Source: an uncultured Sphingomonadales bacterium
GTDB taxonomy: Bacteria; Pseudomonadota; Alphaproteobacteria; Sphingomonadales; Sphingomonadaceae
Assembly (NCBI GenBank): GCA_903832325.1
Contig: CAILBC010000027.1
Span: 186,001 to 250,000, forward strand
Length of the DNA: 64,000 bases
Reading direction: 5' to 3'
Shown: piece after piece, positions 27,765-36,255 of the stretch
Layout of the letters: each line of letters starts with the position of its first letter
Numbering within the stretch: the stretch's first letter is position 1
Notes under the pieces: model-generated
Seen by the model: only the letters and a program-made list of their open reading frames with translations
What the model was told of the DNA's origin: nothing
Database searches by the model: none
Position numbers and translations under genes: made by a program

Positions 27765-28796
27765 ATGCAGGTTGATCTGTTCGATTTCGTGCTGCCGCCC
27801 GAATCGATCGCGCTGCGCCCGGCGCGGCCGCGCGACAGCGCGCGGCTGCTCCATGTTCCCGGGCACGGCGCGCCTGGCGATCACACCGTGCGCGATCTGC
27901 CCGGCCTGTTGCGCGCGGGCGATGTGCTGGTGTTCAACGATACCCGCGTGATCCCGGCGCAACTGGAAGGCACGCGCGGAAATGCCCGCATCGGCGCCAC
28001 CTTGCACAAACGCATCGATCTGCGCCGCTGGCAGGCCTTTGTGCGCAATGCCAAACGGTTGCGCGCAGGCGACGAAATCCGCTTTGCCAACGGTGTGACC
28101 GCCCTTGCCGAAACGCGCCACGATGATGGCAGCTTCACACTGGCCTTTGCCGGCGAGGACCCGGTGGAGGTGCTGCTGGAACGCGCCGGGCATATGCCGC
28201 TGCCCCCCTATATCGCCGCCAAACGCCCGGTGGATGATGCCGATCGCGCCGATTACCAGACGATGTTTGCTGCGCGCGATGGCGCCGTGGCCGCGCCCAC
28301 TGCGGCGCTGCATTTCACGCCCGGGTTGATCGCGGCGCTGGCTGCTGCGGGCATTGCACGCGAAACGCTTACGCTCCACGTTGGCGCTGGCACGTTCCTG
28401 CCGGTCAAGGCCGAAGATACGCGCGACCATGCCATGCACGCCGAATGGGGCCGGATCGAACCCGATGTGGCCGACCGGCTGAACGCGGCGCGCGCCCGCG
28501 GCGGGCGCGTGATCGCCGTGGGCACGACCAGCCTGCGCCTGCTGGAAAGCGCCACGGATGAGGCTGGCACGATCCGGCCCTTTGCGGGCGATACGGCGAT
28601 CTTCATCACGCCGGGCTATCGCTTTCGCGCGATCGACGGGCTGATGACCAATTTCCACTTGCCCAAATCGACCCTGTTCATGCTGGTTTCGGCGCTGATG
28701 GGGCTGGAGCGGATGCAGGCCGCCTATGCCCATGGCATTGCCGGCGGATACCGGTTCTACAGCTATGGCGATTCCAGCCTGCTGTTGCCGGACTGA
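27765..28796 (+). CDS. queA: tRNA preQ1(34) S-adenosylmethionine ribosyltransferase-isomerase
   Basis: QueA moves the ribosyl group of S-adenosylmethionine onto preQ1 in tRNA, the step that gives epoxyqueuosine. The 343-residue protein has the family landmarks [24 protein letters not shown] at the N-terminus, [16 protein letters not shown] (about 46-61), [25 protein letters not shown] and [18 protein letters not shown]. tgt, the enzyme that inserts preQ1, lies 2 kb downstream on the same strand, split off by a metalloprotease gene and an opposite-strand transporter gene. The stop codon abuts a family 1 repeat. Confidence 0.96.
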   Translation: MQVDLFDFVLPPESIALRPARPRDSARLLHVPGHGAPGDHTVRDLPGLLRAGDVLVFNDTRVIPAQLEGTRGNARIGATLHKRIDLRRWQAFVRNAKRLRAGDEIRFANGVTALAETRHDDGSFTLAFAGEDPVEVLLERAGHMPLPPYIAAKRPVDDADRADYQTMFAARDGAVAAPTAALHFTPGLIAALAAAGIARETLTLHVGAGTFLPVKAEDTRDHAMHAEWGRIEPDVADRLNAARARGGRVIAVGTTSLRLLESATDEAGTIRPFAGDTAIFITPGYRFRAIDGLMTNFHLPKSTLFMLVSALMGLERMQAAYAHGIAGGYRFYSYGDSSLLLPD

Positions 28797-28892
28797 TACC
28801 AACGCGCAGTGCGCGTACCCAGGCAACAGCTCGCGCGGCGCTTCAGCGTGGCGATATGCGATGCGTTCCACCCATCGCATATCCGTATGAGA
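28795..28892 (-). repeat. Interspersed palindromic repeat, family 1, copy B
   Basis: This is the most diverged copy, in the same orientation as copy C. It keeps ATACCAA, GCGCGGCGCTT, and the hairpin ATATGCGATG ... CATCGCATAT followed by ATCCGTAT. Against copy C the outer stem pair changes from G-C to A-T on both sides, so base pairing is preserved. The rest of the gap up to 29086 is AT-richer and holds a near-direct repeat TGAATTACTGGC / TCAATTACTGGC; no gene is visible there. Confidence 0.75.
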
Positions 28893-29086
28893 CAACTGTC
28901 TCAATGTATGGCGTCTCAATTACTGGCGCCTGAATTACTGGCAATCTGGCAGCAATATTGGTGTCACATACGCTGCTTTACGTATAAATGCAGTATCGGC
29001 GGATCCCAGCAAACCGCTACCCCCGTATGACGCGGTAATCCGCGAATACCGGGGAATTTAGCCGGTTGCATGTGAAATGGTCAGCC

Positions 29087-29839
29087 ATGAAAACAGCTTG
29101 CATTGTTGCAGCGGCGCTGTGTGCGCTGCTCGTTCCTGCGCCGTTGTTGTCCGCCCCCCTGATTACGGCAGAGGCGCCGGCCAAAACGGATGCAGAGGCC
29201 AACTTGCCCAAAGAGGTAGAGGCCTATGCCCGCAGCCTGGGCAAACAAATGTACCTCAACGGCGTGGCGTTTGCCGATGACGATGTGACCGACAACAACG
29301 GGGTCAGCGTAAATCGCGATGTCGATGATGCGCTGGCCGATATTACCGACCATGCCGGTATCAAGAAATCGTTCATCCCGATCCGTTCAAACGTGCAGAA
29401 CGCGCTCGCCTATATGTATAATGGGCAGCGTGTGCTGTATTACAATGTCGATTTCATCAAGATGGCGCATGATGACATCGATCCTGACTGGGCGGTGATC
29501 AGCATTCTGGCCCACGAAGTCGGGCACCATCTGCTCGGCCATATTTTCGTGATCGACAGCAATTTCAAACAGCGCGAACTCGAAGCCGACGAATTCTCGG
29601 GCTTCATCATGTATCGCATGGGCGCCTCGCTCGATGAAGCGCTGATCACCATGCGCACGCTCGGGCCCGAACAGGAAACTCCGTCGCACCCCGAAAAGGG
29701 CGCCCGGCTCGCTGCGATCGAACATGGCTGGCACGAAGCCGAAGCGATCACTGCGCACGAAGGCGACATGGCGCGCCGGCGCGATGCCCGCCAGAAACTG
29801 CACCCCAAAACCGCTGCCGCCTTCCGCACGGGATATTAG
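29087..29839 (+). CDS. Exported M48-like zinc metalloprotease
   Basis: The 250-residue protein has an N-terminal signal peptide (about residues 1-24, MKTACIVAAALCALLVPAP then LLSAP). The zinc site is ILAHEVGHHLLGH at about 140-152 and the third ligand lies in RELEADEFSGF at about 163-173, the HEXXH...ExxxD layout of M48-type peptidases. No further membrane helices are seen, so it is probably periplasmic. Lower-GC DNA precedes it. ATG 29087 starts the signal peptide directly; TTG 29066 would add seven residues. Its substrate is unknown; periplasmic M48 proteins often act in outer-membrane protein quality control. Confidence 0.8.
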   Translation: MKTACIVAAALCALLVPAPLLSAPLITAEAPAKTDAEANLPKEVEAYARSLGKQMYLNGVAFADDDVTDNNGVSVNRDVDDALADITDHAGIKKSFIPIRSNVQNALAYMYNGQRVLYYNVDFIKMAHDDIDPDWAVISILAHEVGHHLLGHIFVIDSNFKQRELEADEFSGFIMYRMGASLDEALITMRTLGPEQETPSHPEKGARLAAIEHGWHEAEAITAHEGDMARRRDARQKLHPKTAAAFRTGY

Positions 29840-29854
29840 GCCGTGATGGAAAGC

Positions 29855-29888
29855 AGCGGGTACCGGTTTTTGCCAAAAAATCACGCGG
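29855..29888. repeat. Interspersed repeat, family 4, copy 2
   Basis: GCGGGTACCGGTTTTTGCC and the A-rich flank match 23826-23858 with a few changes. It lies 16 bp after the metalloprotease stop and its T/A arms could form a weak hairpin. Confidence 0.5.
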
Positions 29889-29987
29889 CAACACACCCTA
29901 GTCCGCAAAACGGTGCCACATCGGCGGCAATTCGCGGGCCTCAGGTCAGGCTGCAAGCGCCCCAGCCTATCACGCAAACTACGCCGA

Positions 29988-30794
29988 TCACCCAAACCAC
30001 GCCCAGACGAGCCGCCCGGTCAGCGCCAGGCTGACCGTAACCAGCAAGGGCCGGATCACGCGCGCGCCGTGCCGCGTGGCCAGCCGGCTGCCGATCAGCG
30101 CGCCGGTCATTGCGCCCAGGCCCATGGTCAGCCCCAGCAGCCAGATCACCTGGCCGCCGGCGGCAAACACCACCAGGCTGCCCAGATTGCTCGCCACGTT
30201 CAACAGCTTGGTCAGCGCCGCCGCCCGCGTCAGCCCCATGCCGCGCAGCGAAACCAGGCTGGCGGTGAAAAACTGCCCCGCGCCGGGCCCGAAAAACCCG
30301 TCGTAAAACCCGATGCCCGCCGCCACCGGGGCATAGCCCGGCTCTCCGATGCGTGGCGGCGCATCGCGATCGTCCATGCGCGGGGACAGCACGGTATAGA
30401 CCGCCACCGCAATCAGCAGCACCGGCACGATCAGCCCCAGCACATGCGCATCGATCCGCCGGATCAGCATCGCGCCCGCGCCCGCGCCGATCAGGCTCAA
30501 CAGCGCCAGCGGCAGCCCCCGGCGCACCGAAACCAGCCCCGCGCGCCGATAGCGCCAGGTTGCCACGGTTGTGCCCATGATCGATTGCAGCTTGTTGGTG
30601 CCCAGCACCAGCGGCACCGGCAGCCCCGTGCCGATCAGCACCGGCATCATGATCAACCCGCCCCCCCCGGCAATCGCATCCACCGTGCCGGATACCACGG
30701 CCACCGCGGTCAGCGTGCCATAGAGGGCAGGGGTCAGGGTCGGGCTCTGGGCCGCAATGGCGGCAACGGACGACAGGATCGAAACAAGGCTCAT
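29988..30794 (-). CDS. Sulfite exporter TauE/SafE family transporter
   Basis: The 268-residue membrane protein has about eight hydrophobic helices and the family landmarks GTVDAIAGGGGLIMMPVL (about 29-46), LGTNKLQSIMGTTVATWRY, the central GIGFYDGFFGPGAGQFF, and the repeat-half motif TKLLNVASNLGSLVVF. Members export sulfite, taurine-derived sulfonates or related anions, but specificity cannot be read from sequence. The start at 30794 is preferred to 31040, which would run into tgt. It is divergent from tgt with only 64 bp between the start codons. Confidence 0.9.
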   Translation of the reverse strand: MSLVSILSSVAAIAAQSPTLTPALYGTLTAVAVVSGTVDAIAGGGGLIMMPVLIGTGLPVPLVLGTNKLQSIMGTTVATWRYRRAGLVSVRRGLPLALLSLIGAGAGAMLIRRIDAHVLGLIVPVLLIAVAVYTVLSPRMDDRDAPPRIGEPGYAPVAAGIGFYDGFFGPGAGQFFTASLVSLRGMGLTRAAALTKLLNVASNLGSLVVFAAGGQVIWLLGLTMGLGAMTGALIGSRLATRHGARVIRPLLVTVSLALTGRLVWAWFG

Positions 30795-30858
30795 TTGCAC
30801 CCCATGGCAATCGAGCCTAAAGCCCGCAATCCCGCAAATCACATAAATTCTGGTGCCG

Positions 30859-31983
30859 ATGACCCGCTTTTCGTTCCACATCCACGCCACCGATGGCCGC
30901 GCCCGCACCGGGGTGATCCAGATGCAGCGCGGCGATATCCGCACGCCTGCGTTCATGCCGGTGGGCACCGCCGCCACGGTAAAGGCGATGAAAATGGCCG
31001 ATGTGCGTGCCGCCGGCGCCGATATCATCCTGGGCAACACCTATCACCTGATGCTGCGCCCCGGCGCCGAACGCATGGCGCGGCTGGGCGGCCTGCACAA
31101 TTTCGGTGGCTGGAACCGCCCGATCCTGACCGACAGCGGCGGGTACCAGGTGATGAGCCTGGCATCCTTGCGCAAGATTACCGAAGACGGCGTGACTTTC
31201 GCCAGCCACCTCGATGGCTCGCGCCACATGCTCAGCCCCGAACGCTCGATGGAAATCCAGCGCCTGCTCGGCTCCGATATCGTCATGTGCTTCGATGAAT
31301 GCCCGAAAATCGATCAGCCGCGCGATGTCATTGCCCGATCGATGGAAATGTCGATGCGCTGGGCCCGCCGCAGCCGCGATGCCTTTGATGCCGGCACTGA
31401 CCACGCATCGCGCGCCGCGCTGTTCGGCATCCAGCAGGGCGGCCTCGATGAACGGCTCCGCGCCGAAAGCGCCGGCGCGCTGTCCGCCATCGGCTTCGAT
31501 GGCTATGCCATCGGCGGCCTTGCCGTGGGCGAAGGGCAGGAAGCGATGTTTGCCACGCTTGATTTCGCCCCCGCCCAATTGCCCGAGGCCGCCCCGCGCT
31601 ATCTGATGGGTGTGGGCAAACCCGATGATCTTGTCGGCGCGGTCGAACGCGGCGTAGACATGTTCGATTGCGTCCTGCCCACCCGATCCGGCCGCAACGG
31701 CCAGGGCTTTACCTGGTCCGGCCCGGTAAACCTGCGCAACGCCCGCCACGCCGAAGACAGCGACCCGCTCGACCCCCGCTGCCCATGCCCCACTTGCACC
31801 CAGTACAGCCGCGCCTACCTCCACCACCTTCACAAATCGGGCGAAATGCTCGGCGCCATGCTGCTGACCGAACACAACATCTGGTTCTACCAGCAGCTGA
31901 TGGCGGGAATGCGCGCCGCCATTGCCGAAGGCCGCTTTGCGGCCTTCGCTGCGGATTTCCGGCGGGATTATTTGGGGACTTAG
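30859..31983 (+). CDS. tgt: tRNA-guanine transglycosylase (queuine tRNA-ribosyltransferase)
   Basis: Tgt swaps guanine 34 for preQ1 in tRNAs for Tyr, His, Asn and Asp. The 374-residue TIM-barrel protein carries [17 protein letters not shown] and [12 protein letters not shown], plus the active-site segments [10 protein letters not shown] (first catalytic Asp) and [13 protein letters not shown] (second, in FDCVLPT). The zinc site [17 protein letters not shown] follows. ATG 30859 is preferred to GTG 30853. With queA it marks a functional queuosine pathway. A hairpin with a T run follows. Confidence 0.96.
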   Translation: MTRFSFHIHATDGRARTGVIQMQRGDIRTPAFMPVGTAATVKAMKMADVRAAGADIILGNTYHLMLRPGAERMARLGGLHNFGGWNRPILTDSGGYQVMSLASLRKITEDGVTFASHLDGSRHMLSPERSMEIQRLLGSDIVMCFDECPKIDQPRDVIARSMEMSMRWARRSRDAFDAGTDHASRAALFGIQQGGLDERLRAESAGALSAIGFDGYAIGGLAVGEGQEAMFATLDFAPAQLPEAAPRYLMGVGKPDDLVGAVERGVDMFDCVLPTRSGRNGQGFTWSGPVNLRNARHAEDSDPLDPRCPCPTCTQYSRAYLHHLHKSGEMLGAMLLTEHNIWFYQQLMAGMRAAIAEGRFAAFAADFRRDYLGT

Positions 31984-31995
31984 TCAAGGCAAAGG

Positions 31996-32034
31996 GCCAC
32001 CGGCGGGCGATTCTTGTGCCTCCGGCGGCTTTTT
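31996..32034 (+). terminator. Terminator of tgt
   Basis: GCCACCGG pairs with CCGGCGGC (one mismatch) around a long loop and is followed by TTTTT, 12 bp past the tgt stop. Confidence 0.6.
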
Positions 32035-32045
32035 GCCATTACGCG

Positions 32046-33974
32046 CTAGGCTGCGGCGGCCGGTGCGATCGGGGCTTCGGCCTGTTCGGCATAGGCTGGC
32101 AGGGTCACGGTGGTGGTGGCGCCTGTGCCCGGGCCGTCGCTTTCGATGGTCAGGGTGCCGCCCATGGCGTTGATCGTGTTGGCGCACCAATGCAGGCCCA
32201 GGCCGCCGTGTTTGTCCATCCGGGTCGAAAATCCGCGTTTGAACAAATCGGCGGCTGTGGCCGGATCAAACCCGTCGCCGTTGTCGGTAATGGCGATGCG
32301 TTCCATCCGGCGGCCTTCGACCATGACGGTGCTGCCGGCGATGCGGATCTGCCCGGCGTTGCGGCGGGATGCGGCGATGGCTTCCACGGCGTTGGTCAGC
32401 ACATTGCCGACAACCTGCGAAATCAGCACGCGATCGCCGTGAACCAGGCGCCGCTGTTCGTCGGCATAGTCAACCGCGATGGCAAAGCCTTTGCCATTGT
32501 ATGTCGCAATGGCAAGGTTTGATCCAACCACCGCAGTCAGGTCGCAGGCCGCACTGTCGCCGGCGGCCTGCGCGGATGCACTTTGCGCCGATATCGTATC
32601 CACCACCAGGTTGATCGCACGATTGGCTTCGGACACTTTGGTCTGCGCCTCGGCCAGTTGCTCGACAACGCGTTCGATCGCGGCAACGACAAAGGCGGTG
32701 AGTTGCTGGCGCCGCGCCGCGGTCAGATTGGGCGCGGCCAGTTCGGCAAGCGCGCGATTGACGAATTCCCGGGCCGGAAAGGCAAGATCCTGCGGCAGAA
32801 GCGACAGCAGCGTCTTGATCGGGCACAGCCCGTTGTTCACATTGTGCAGGCTGCCGATCGCGCTCTGGTTCTTGCCGATCTGAAACGATTGCGCCTCCAT
32901 CCGGGCGCGCAGATCGCGCAATTGCGCAATCATCCGGTTGAATCCTTCGGCCAGCGCACCGATTTCGTCGCGGCGGCCATCATGCACCATTTCGACCAAT
33001 TCGCCGGTCTGGCCGATCTGATCGACATGCCGTTTCAGGCCATGCAGCGGTGCGACCAGCGACCGGTTGATGGCGAAAGTCAAAGTTGCCAGCAGCAGCA
33101 CGAGCAGCAGCGCCACGCCGGCGATCATGGTCAATTGCAGGCGATGGCCCGCCTCGATGATCGCGCGATCCTTGCTGTAGGTCACGACGGCAACGGGCGA
33201 TCCATCGAGCCCGGGCATGCCGATCCGGAAATGGACGCGGTTATCCGCCCCCAGACTTGCCCCCAGCGGGCCTGAACTTTGGGAAACAGGCATCTGCGTG
33301 TCGAGTGTTGCCGAAACCTGCAGGGCTTCGGAATAGCTCGCCGCGTCCACTTCATGCGCCATCATGATAAAGCCGGCGGGCGTGCCCGATCCATCCGAAA
33401 GCGTTACCTGCACGGCCGCCACGGCCAGCACGCGATTGCCATGCCTGGCAAAGAACGCGTTGCGCGACCGCGCCCTGGCCCGCGCGATCAGGGCATCCGA
33501 TTGCCCGAGCGCACGCAGAAACCGGACCATTTCCGGGACCGGCCTGCCATCCTTCCGGTTGTAATAGACCACCGCACGGGGTGTTTTATCGAACCGGAAA
33601 TAACCGATGCCTTCAACACCATAAGCCAGCGCCTCGGTGGAATGGACATTGACGTCGAGATATTTCTGGTTGGCATTGTCGATGTAATTGTAGGTATCGG
33701 TCCACAGCGCCCAGTCTTTTGTCTGCTTTTCGATGTTGCTTTTCAGGTTTTCCGATTTCGCATTGGCGCGAAAGATGGCTTCGGCGTTGTCCTGATTTTC
33801 GATATTGGCAAATTGCAGCGAAATCAGCATCGATATCGCCAGCGCGATCGACGCAAAGCCCAGCACGCCGACCCGCGCCGTGACCAGGCCCAGCTTTGCC
33901 GAGATCCGGTTTGAATTGAGCAGGCTTGCTGCCCAGCGGTTTGCTGCAAGCTGTCGCAGCAAAACCCTAGCCAT
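32046..33974 (-). CDS. CHASE4-HAMP sensor histidine kinase with an unusual H box
   Basis: The 642-residue membrane kinase has a first transmembrane helix (about 36-55) and a periplasmic domain of about 225 residues that starts with the CHASE4 hallmark DWALWTDTYNYI (88-99). A second helix (about 282-302), a HAMP domain (to about 352) and a coiled helix follow. The probable phospho-accepting His is His377 in GSLHNVNNGLCPI, where the residues after His are Asn-Val-Asn-Asn instead of Glu-X-Arg-Thr. The ATPase domain has NVLTNAVEAI, DNGDGF and GGLGLHWCAN. The start overlaps the end of the upstream response regulator gene by 8 bp (ATG 33974; 33983 is an alternative), so the pair is translationally coupled. 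Confidence 0.87.
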   Translation of the reverse strand: MARVLLRQLAANRWAASLLNSNRISAKLGLVTARVGVLGFASIALAISMLISLQFANIENQDNAEAIFRANAKSENLKSNIEKQTKDWALWTDTYNYIDNANQKYLDVNVHSTEALAYGVEGIGYFRFDKTPRAVVYYNRKDGRPVPEMVRFLRALGQSDALIARARARSRNAFFARHGNRVLAVAAVQVTLSDGSGTPAGFIMMAHEVDAASYSEALQVSATLDTQMPVSQSSGPLGASLGADNRVHFRIGMPGLDGSPVAVVTYSKDRAIIEAGHRLQLTMIAGVALLLVLLLATLTFAINRSLVAPLHGLKRHVDQIGQTGELVEMVHDGRRDEIGALAEGFNRMIAQLRDLRARMEAQSFQIGKNQSAIGSLHNVNNGLCPIKTLLSLLPQDLAFPAREFVNRALAELAAPNLTAARRQQLTAFVVAAIERVVEQLAEAQTKVSEANRAINLVVDTISAQSASAQAAGDSAACDLTAVVGSNLAIATYNGKGFAIAVDYADEQRRLVHGDRVLISQVVGNVLTNAVEAIAASRRNAGQIRIAGSTVMVEGRRMERIAITDNGDGFDPATAADLFKRGFSTRMDKHGGLGLHWCANTINAMGGTLTIESDGPGTGATTTVTLPAYAEQAEAPIAPAAAA

Positions 33975-35823
33975 GCGAACCATCCCGCCTGGCCGTATCG
34001 CGCAAATCATCAAGCATATGGCCGGTAAATTCGGCCGATTGCGGCATGCCCAGCAAATAGCCCTGCATGTGCGAACACCCGATCAGCCGCAAAGCCTGGC
34101 ACTGGATTTCGGTTTCGACCCCTTCGGCAACAATCGTCAATTGCAGGGCCTTGGCCAGCTGGGTCACGGCGCTGACAATCGCGGTGGAATTGCCGTCCTG
34201 GCCCAATTGGTCGATGAAACTCTTGTCGATCTTGATGCAATCGAGCGAAAAGTTCTTGATGTTGAACAGGCTGGAATAACCCGTGCCAAAATCGTCGAGC
34301 GCCACGCGGAAACCCAGATCCTGCAGGTTTCTCAGGATGATGTCGGCCCTGGCAATGTCATCGAAAATCGCGGTTTCGGTGATTTCAATCTGGATGCGCC
34401 CGTGCGGCACGCCGGCCGCGGCGGCATGGGCGCACAGCCTTTCGACAATATCGTTTTGCTGAAACTGTTTGGGTGAAAAGTTGATCGAGACATAGTGATC
34501 GGGCCATCTGCTGCAATCGGCCAGTGCCTGCTGCATGGTCCAGTCACCGATCTGGTTGATCAGCCCGCTTTCTTCGGCGATCGGAATGAACACGCGCGGC
34601 GAAATCGGACCGTGTTCCCGGCTTTCCCACCGGGCAAGCGCTTCAAAGCCGGCAATTTCCAGCGTGCTGCGTTCGGAAATCGGCTGATAGACCAGGCGCA
34701 GCTCACCATTTTCAAGCGCCTGGACAAGGCCTTCGACCATTTTCTGGCGGAACTTTACGCTTTCATCCATTTGGCGGTCGAATTCGCAGACCTGGTTGCG
34801 CCCGCCACGCTTGGCCGCAAACAGCGCCATGTCGGCATAGCGCAAATGGTCAGACGCATCGCCGAATTCATCGTTGCCGCCATTGATCAGGAAACCGGCC
34901 GAGGCGCTGATCTGGACCCGGCTGCCATAGATTTCAAAGGTTTGCGAACAACTGTTCACCAGATCCTGAATGTGGCGAAATCCGGTTTCGCGGTCTTCAA
35001 TTTCGATCAGAATGCCGAATTCATCACCGCCCAGCCGGGCGATCAATCCGTCCCGGGGGGCGGCCGCTTTCAACGCGGCATAGACTTTCACCAGCAGATC
35101 ATCGCCGGCCCCGTGGCCGAACGTATCGTTGACATGCTTGAACCGGTCGAGATCGAGCGCGACCAGCGCGAATTTGCCGCTGCGCTGCAGCATCCGGTCT
35201 TTCAATTTCTGATGGAATGCCATCCGGTTGGGCGCAGAGGTGAGAAAATCATGGTTGGCGATGTGGATCGCGCGCGCTTCGCTGGCGGCCAGCTCGATCA
35301 CTTTGGCGCGCAGCAGTTCAACCTGTTTGGCATCGCTTTCCCAGCGGCGGCACAGTGCCCAGGCCATTTGCCGCACTTCGCTCGCCGCAAACGGTTTCGA
35401 GATATAGAAAATCTTGTCCGGCGGTCCGGCGACGGCGGCAATATCGGTAACATTGTGATCGGAATAGCCGCTGACAATCACCAGATTGATATCGGGGTCC
35501 ATCGCGCGGATGCGCCGCGCGGTTTCCTTGCCATCGATGCCCGGCGGCATGCGCACGTCGATGAAGGCGACTTGATAAGGGGTGTTCGCTTCCAGGCTTT
35601 CCCTGACTCTGGCCACCCCGTCGAGGCCCTGAAACACATGGCAGCAATCAAATTCTGCCTGCTGCTCCGGGCCGGTTTCGCTCGCCGCACCGGTGGCAAA
35701 CAGCGACAAGGCCATGGCTTCCAGCGAAGAGGCTTTTTCCGATGGGGCAGAACTGTCCAGGCACCGGCGATAGGCCTCATGCAGGGGCTCTTCATCGTCT
35801 ATGATCAGCACCCGCATCTTCAA
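33967..35823 (-). CDS. Response regulator with REC, GGDEF and EAL domains
   Basis: The 618-residue protein has a receiver domain with Asp9-Asp10, phosphorylation site Asp89 (FIDVRMPPGIDG) and Lys143 (ISKPFA). About 35 extra residues lie between the first helix and second strand. A GGDEF domain follows with an intact GGDEF at 265-269 but no RxxD inhibitory site five residues before it. The EAL domain has EALARW (394-399), EITE, DDFGTGYSSL (510-519) and KIDKSF, so key metal ligands are present. It may both make and break cyclic di-GMP. It is encoded with the CHASE4 kinase, its likely partner. AT-rich DNA with probable promoter lies upstream. Confidence 0.93.
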   Translation of the reverse strand: MKMRVLIIDDEEPLHEAYRRCLDSSAPSEKASSLEAMALSLFATGAASETGPEQQAEFDCCHVFQGLDGVARVRESLEANTPYQVAFIDVRMPPGIDGKETARRIRAMDPDINLVIVSGYSDHNVTDIAAVAGPPDKIFYISKPFAASEVRQMAWALCRRWESDAKQVELLRAKVIELAASEARAIHIANHDFLTSAPNRMAFHQKLKDRMLQRSGKFALVALDLDRFKHVNDTFGHGAGDDLLVKVYAALKAAAPRDGLIARLGGDEFGILIEIEDRETGFRHIQDLVNSCSQTFEIYGSRVQISASAGFLINGGNDEFGDASDHLRYADMALFAAKRGGRNQVCEFDRQMDESVKFRQKMVEGLVQALENGELRLVYQPISERSTLEIAGFEALARWESREHGPISPRVFIPIAEESGLINQIGDWTMQQALADCSRWPDHYVSINFSPKQFQQNDIVERLCAHAAAAGVPHGRIQIEITETAIFDDIARADIILRNLQDLGFRVALDDFGTGYSSLFNIKNFSLDCIKIDKSFIDQLGQDGNSTAIVSAVTQLAKALQLTIVAEGVETEIQCQALRLIGCSHMQGYLLGMPQSAEFTGHMLDDLRDTARRDGSHG

Positions 35824-36255
35824 CCTCGTAAGTAGTTCCGGTTAACGACCATAACGGGTATTGGTAACAATCTTGTAAATTCCCATATTGTCTGAATTTG
35901 TTGGGAAAATTTCGGAAAGTCATACGGTTTGCGACGGCGGCATGCAGTGCGCCCGCGGGTAATACCAAGGTGCAGTGAGCTTGACTTGACGCACATTGGT
36001 ATAAGCCCGCGCGGCGCTTGAGCGTCACCTTGTGCGATGAGTTCCACTCATCGCACATCCGTATAACAGGATCATCGTGCTGGCATCGAACAGGCCGGCA
36101 CGGACGGGGTGGCGATTGGAGTGACGATCGGCTGCATCGTTTCCTCCGCATTGCGGATGGCAATGGCGCCTTGTCCTTGGGGTGCAGTGCAATTGCATTT
36201 GCCCCCGGGTGGGGCATGGTGCCGGCATGGCGTGGCTGCGGGGGAATTGGGCACG
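35824..36255. other. Gene-free stretch between the GGDEF-EAL gene and the S9 peptidase gene
   Basis: These 432 bp hold an AT-rich segment (35824-35925) that probably contains the response regulator promoter, then family 1 repeat copy C (35979-36065), then about 190 bp leading to the peptidase start in which no convincing gene, terminator or -35/-10 pair was found. Confidence 0.6.
35979..36065 (-). repeat. Interspersed palindromic repeat, family 1, copy C
   Basis: This copy is nearly identical to copy A in reverse orientation. It contains a perfect 10-bp hairpin, GTGCGATGAG (36032-36041) with CTCATCGCAC (36047-36056) around TTCCA. At its other end an imperfect palindrome runs from ATACCAAGGTGC (35962) to GCACATTGGTAT (36002). 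Confidence 0.85.

Noticed and set aside
35979..36065. TTGACTTGACGCAC-TATAAG inside repeat family 1 as a promoter
   Set aside because: Spacing between TTGAC and the TATAAG-like block is about 8-13 bp, too short, and the block belongs to the repeat in all copies.
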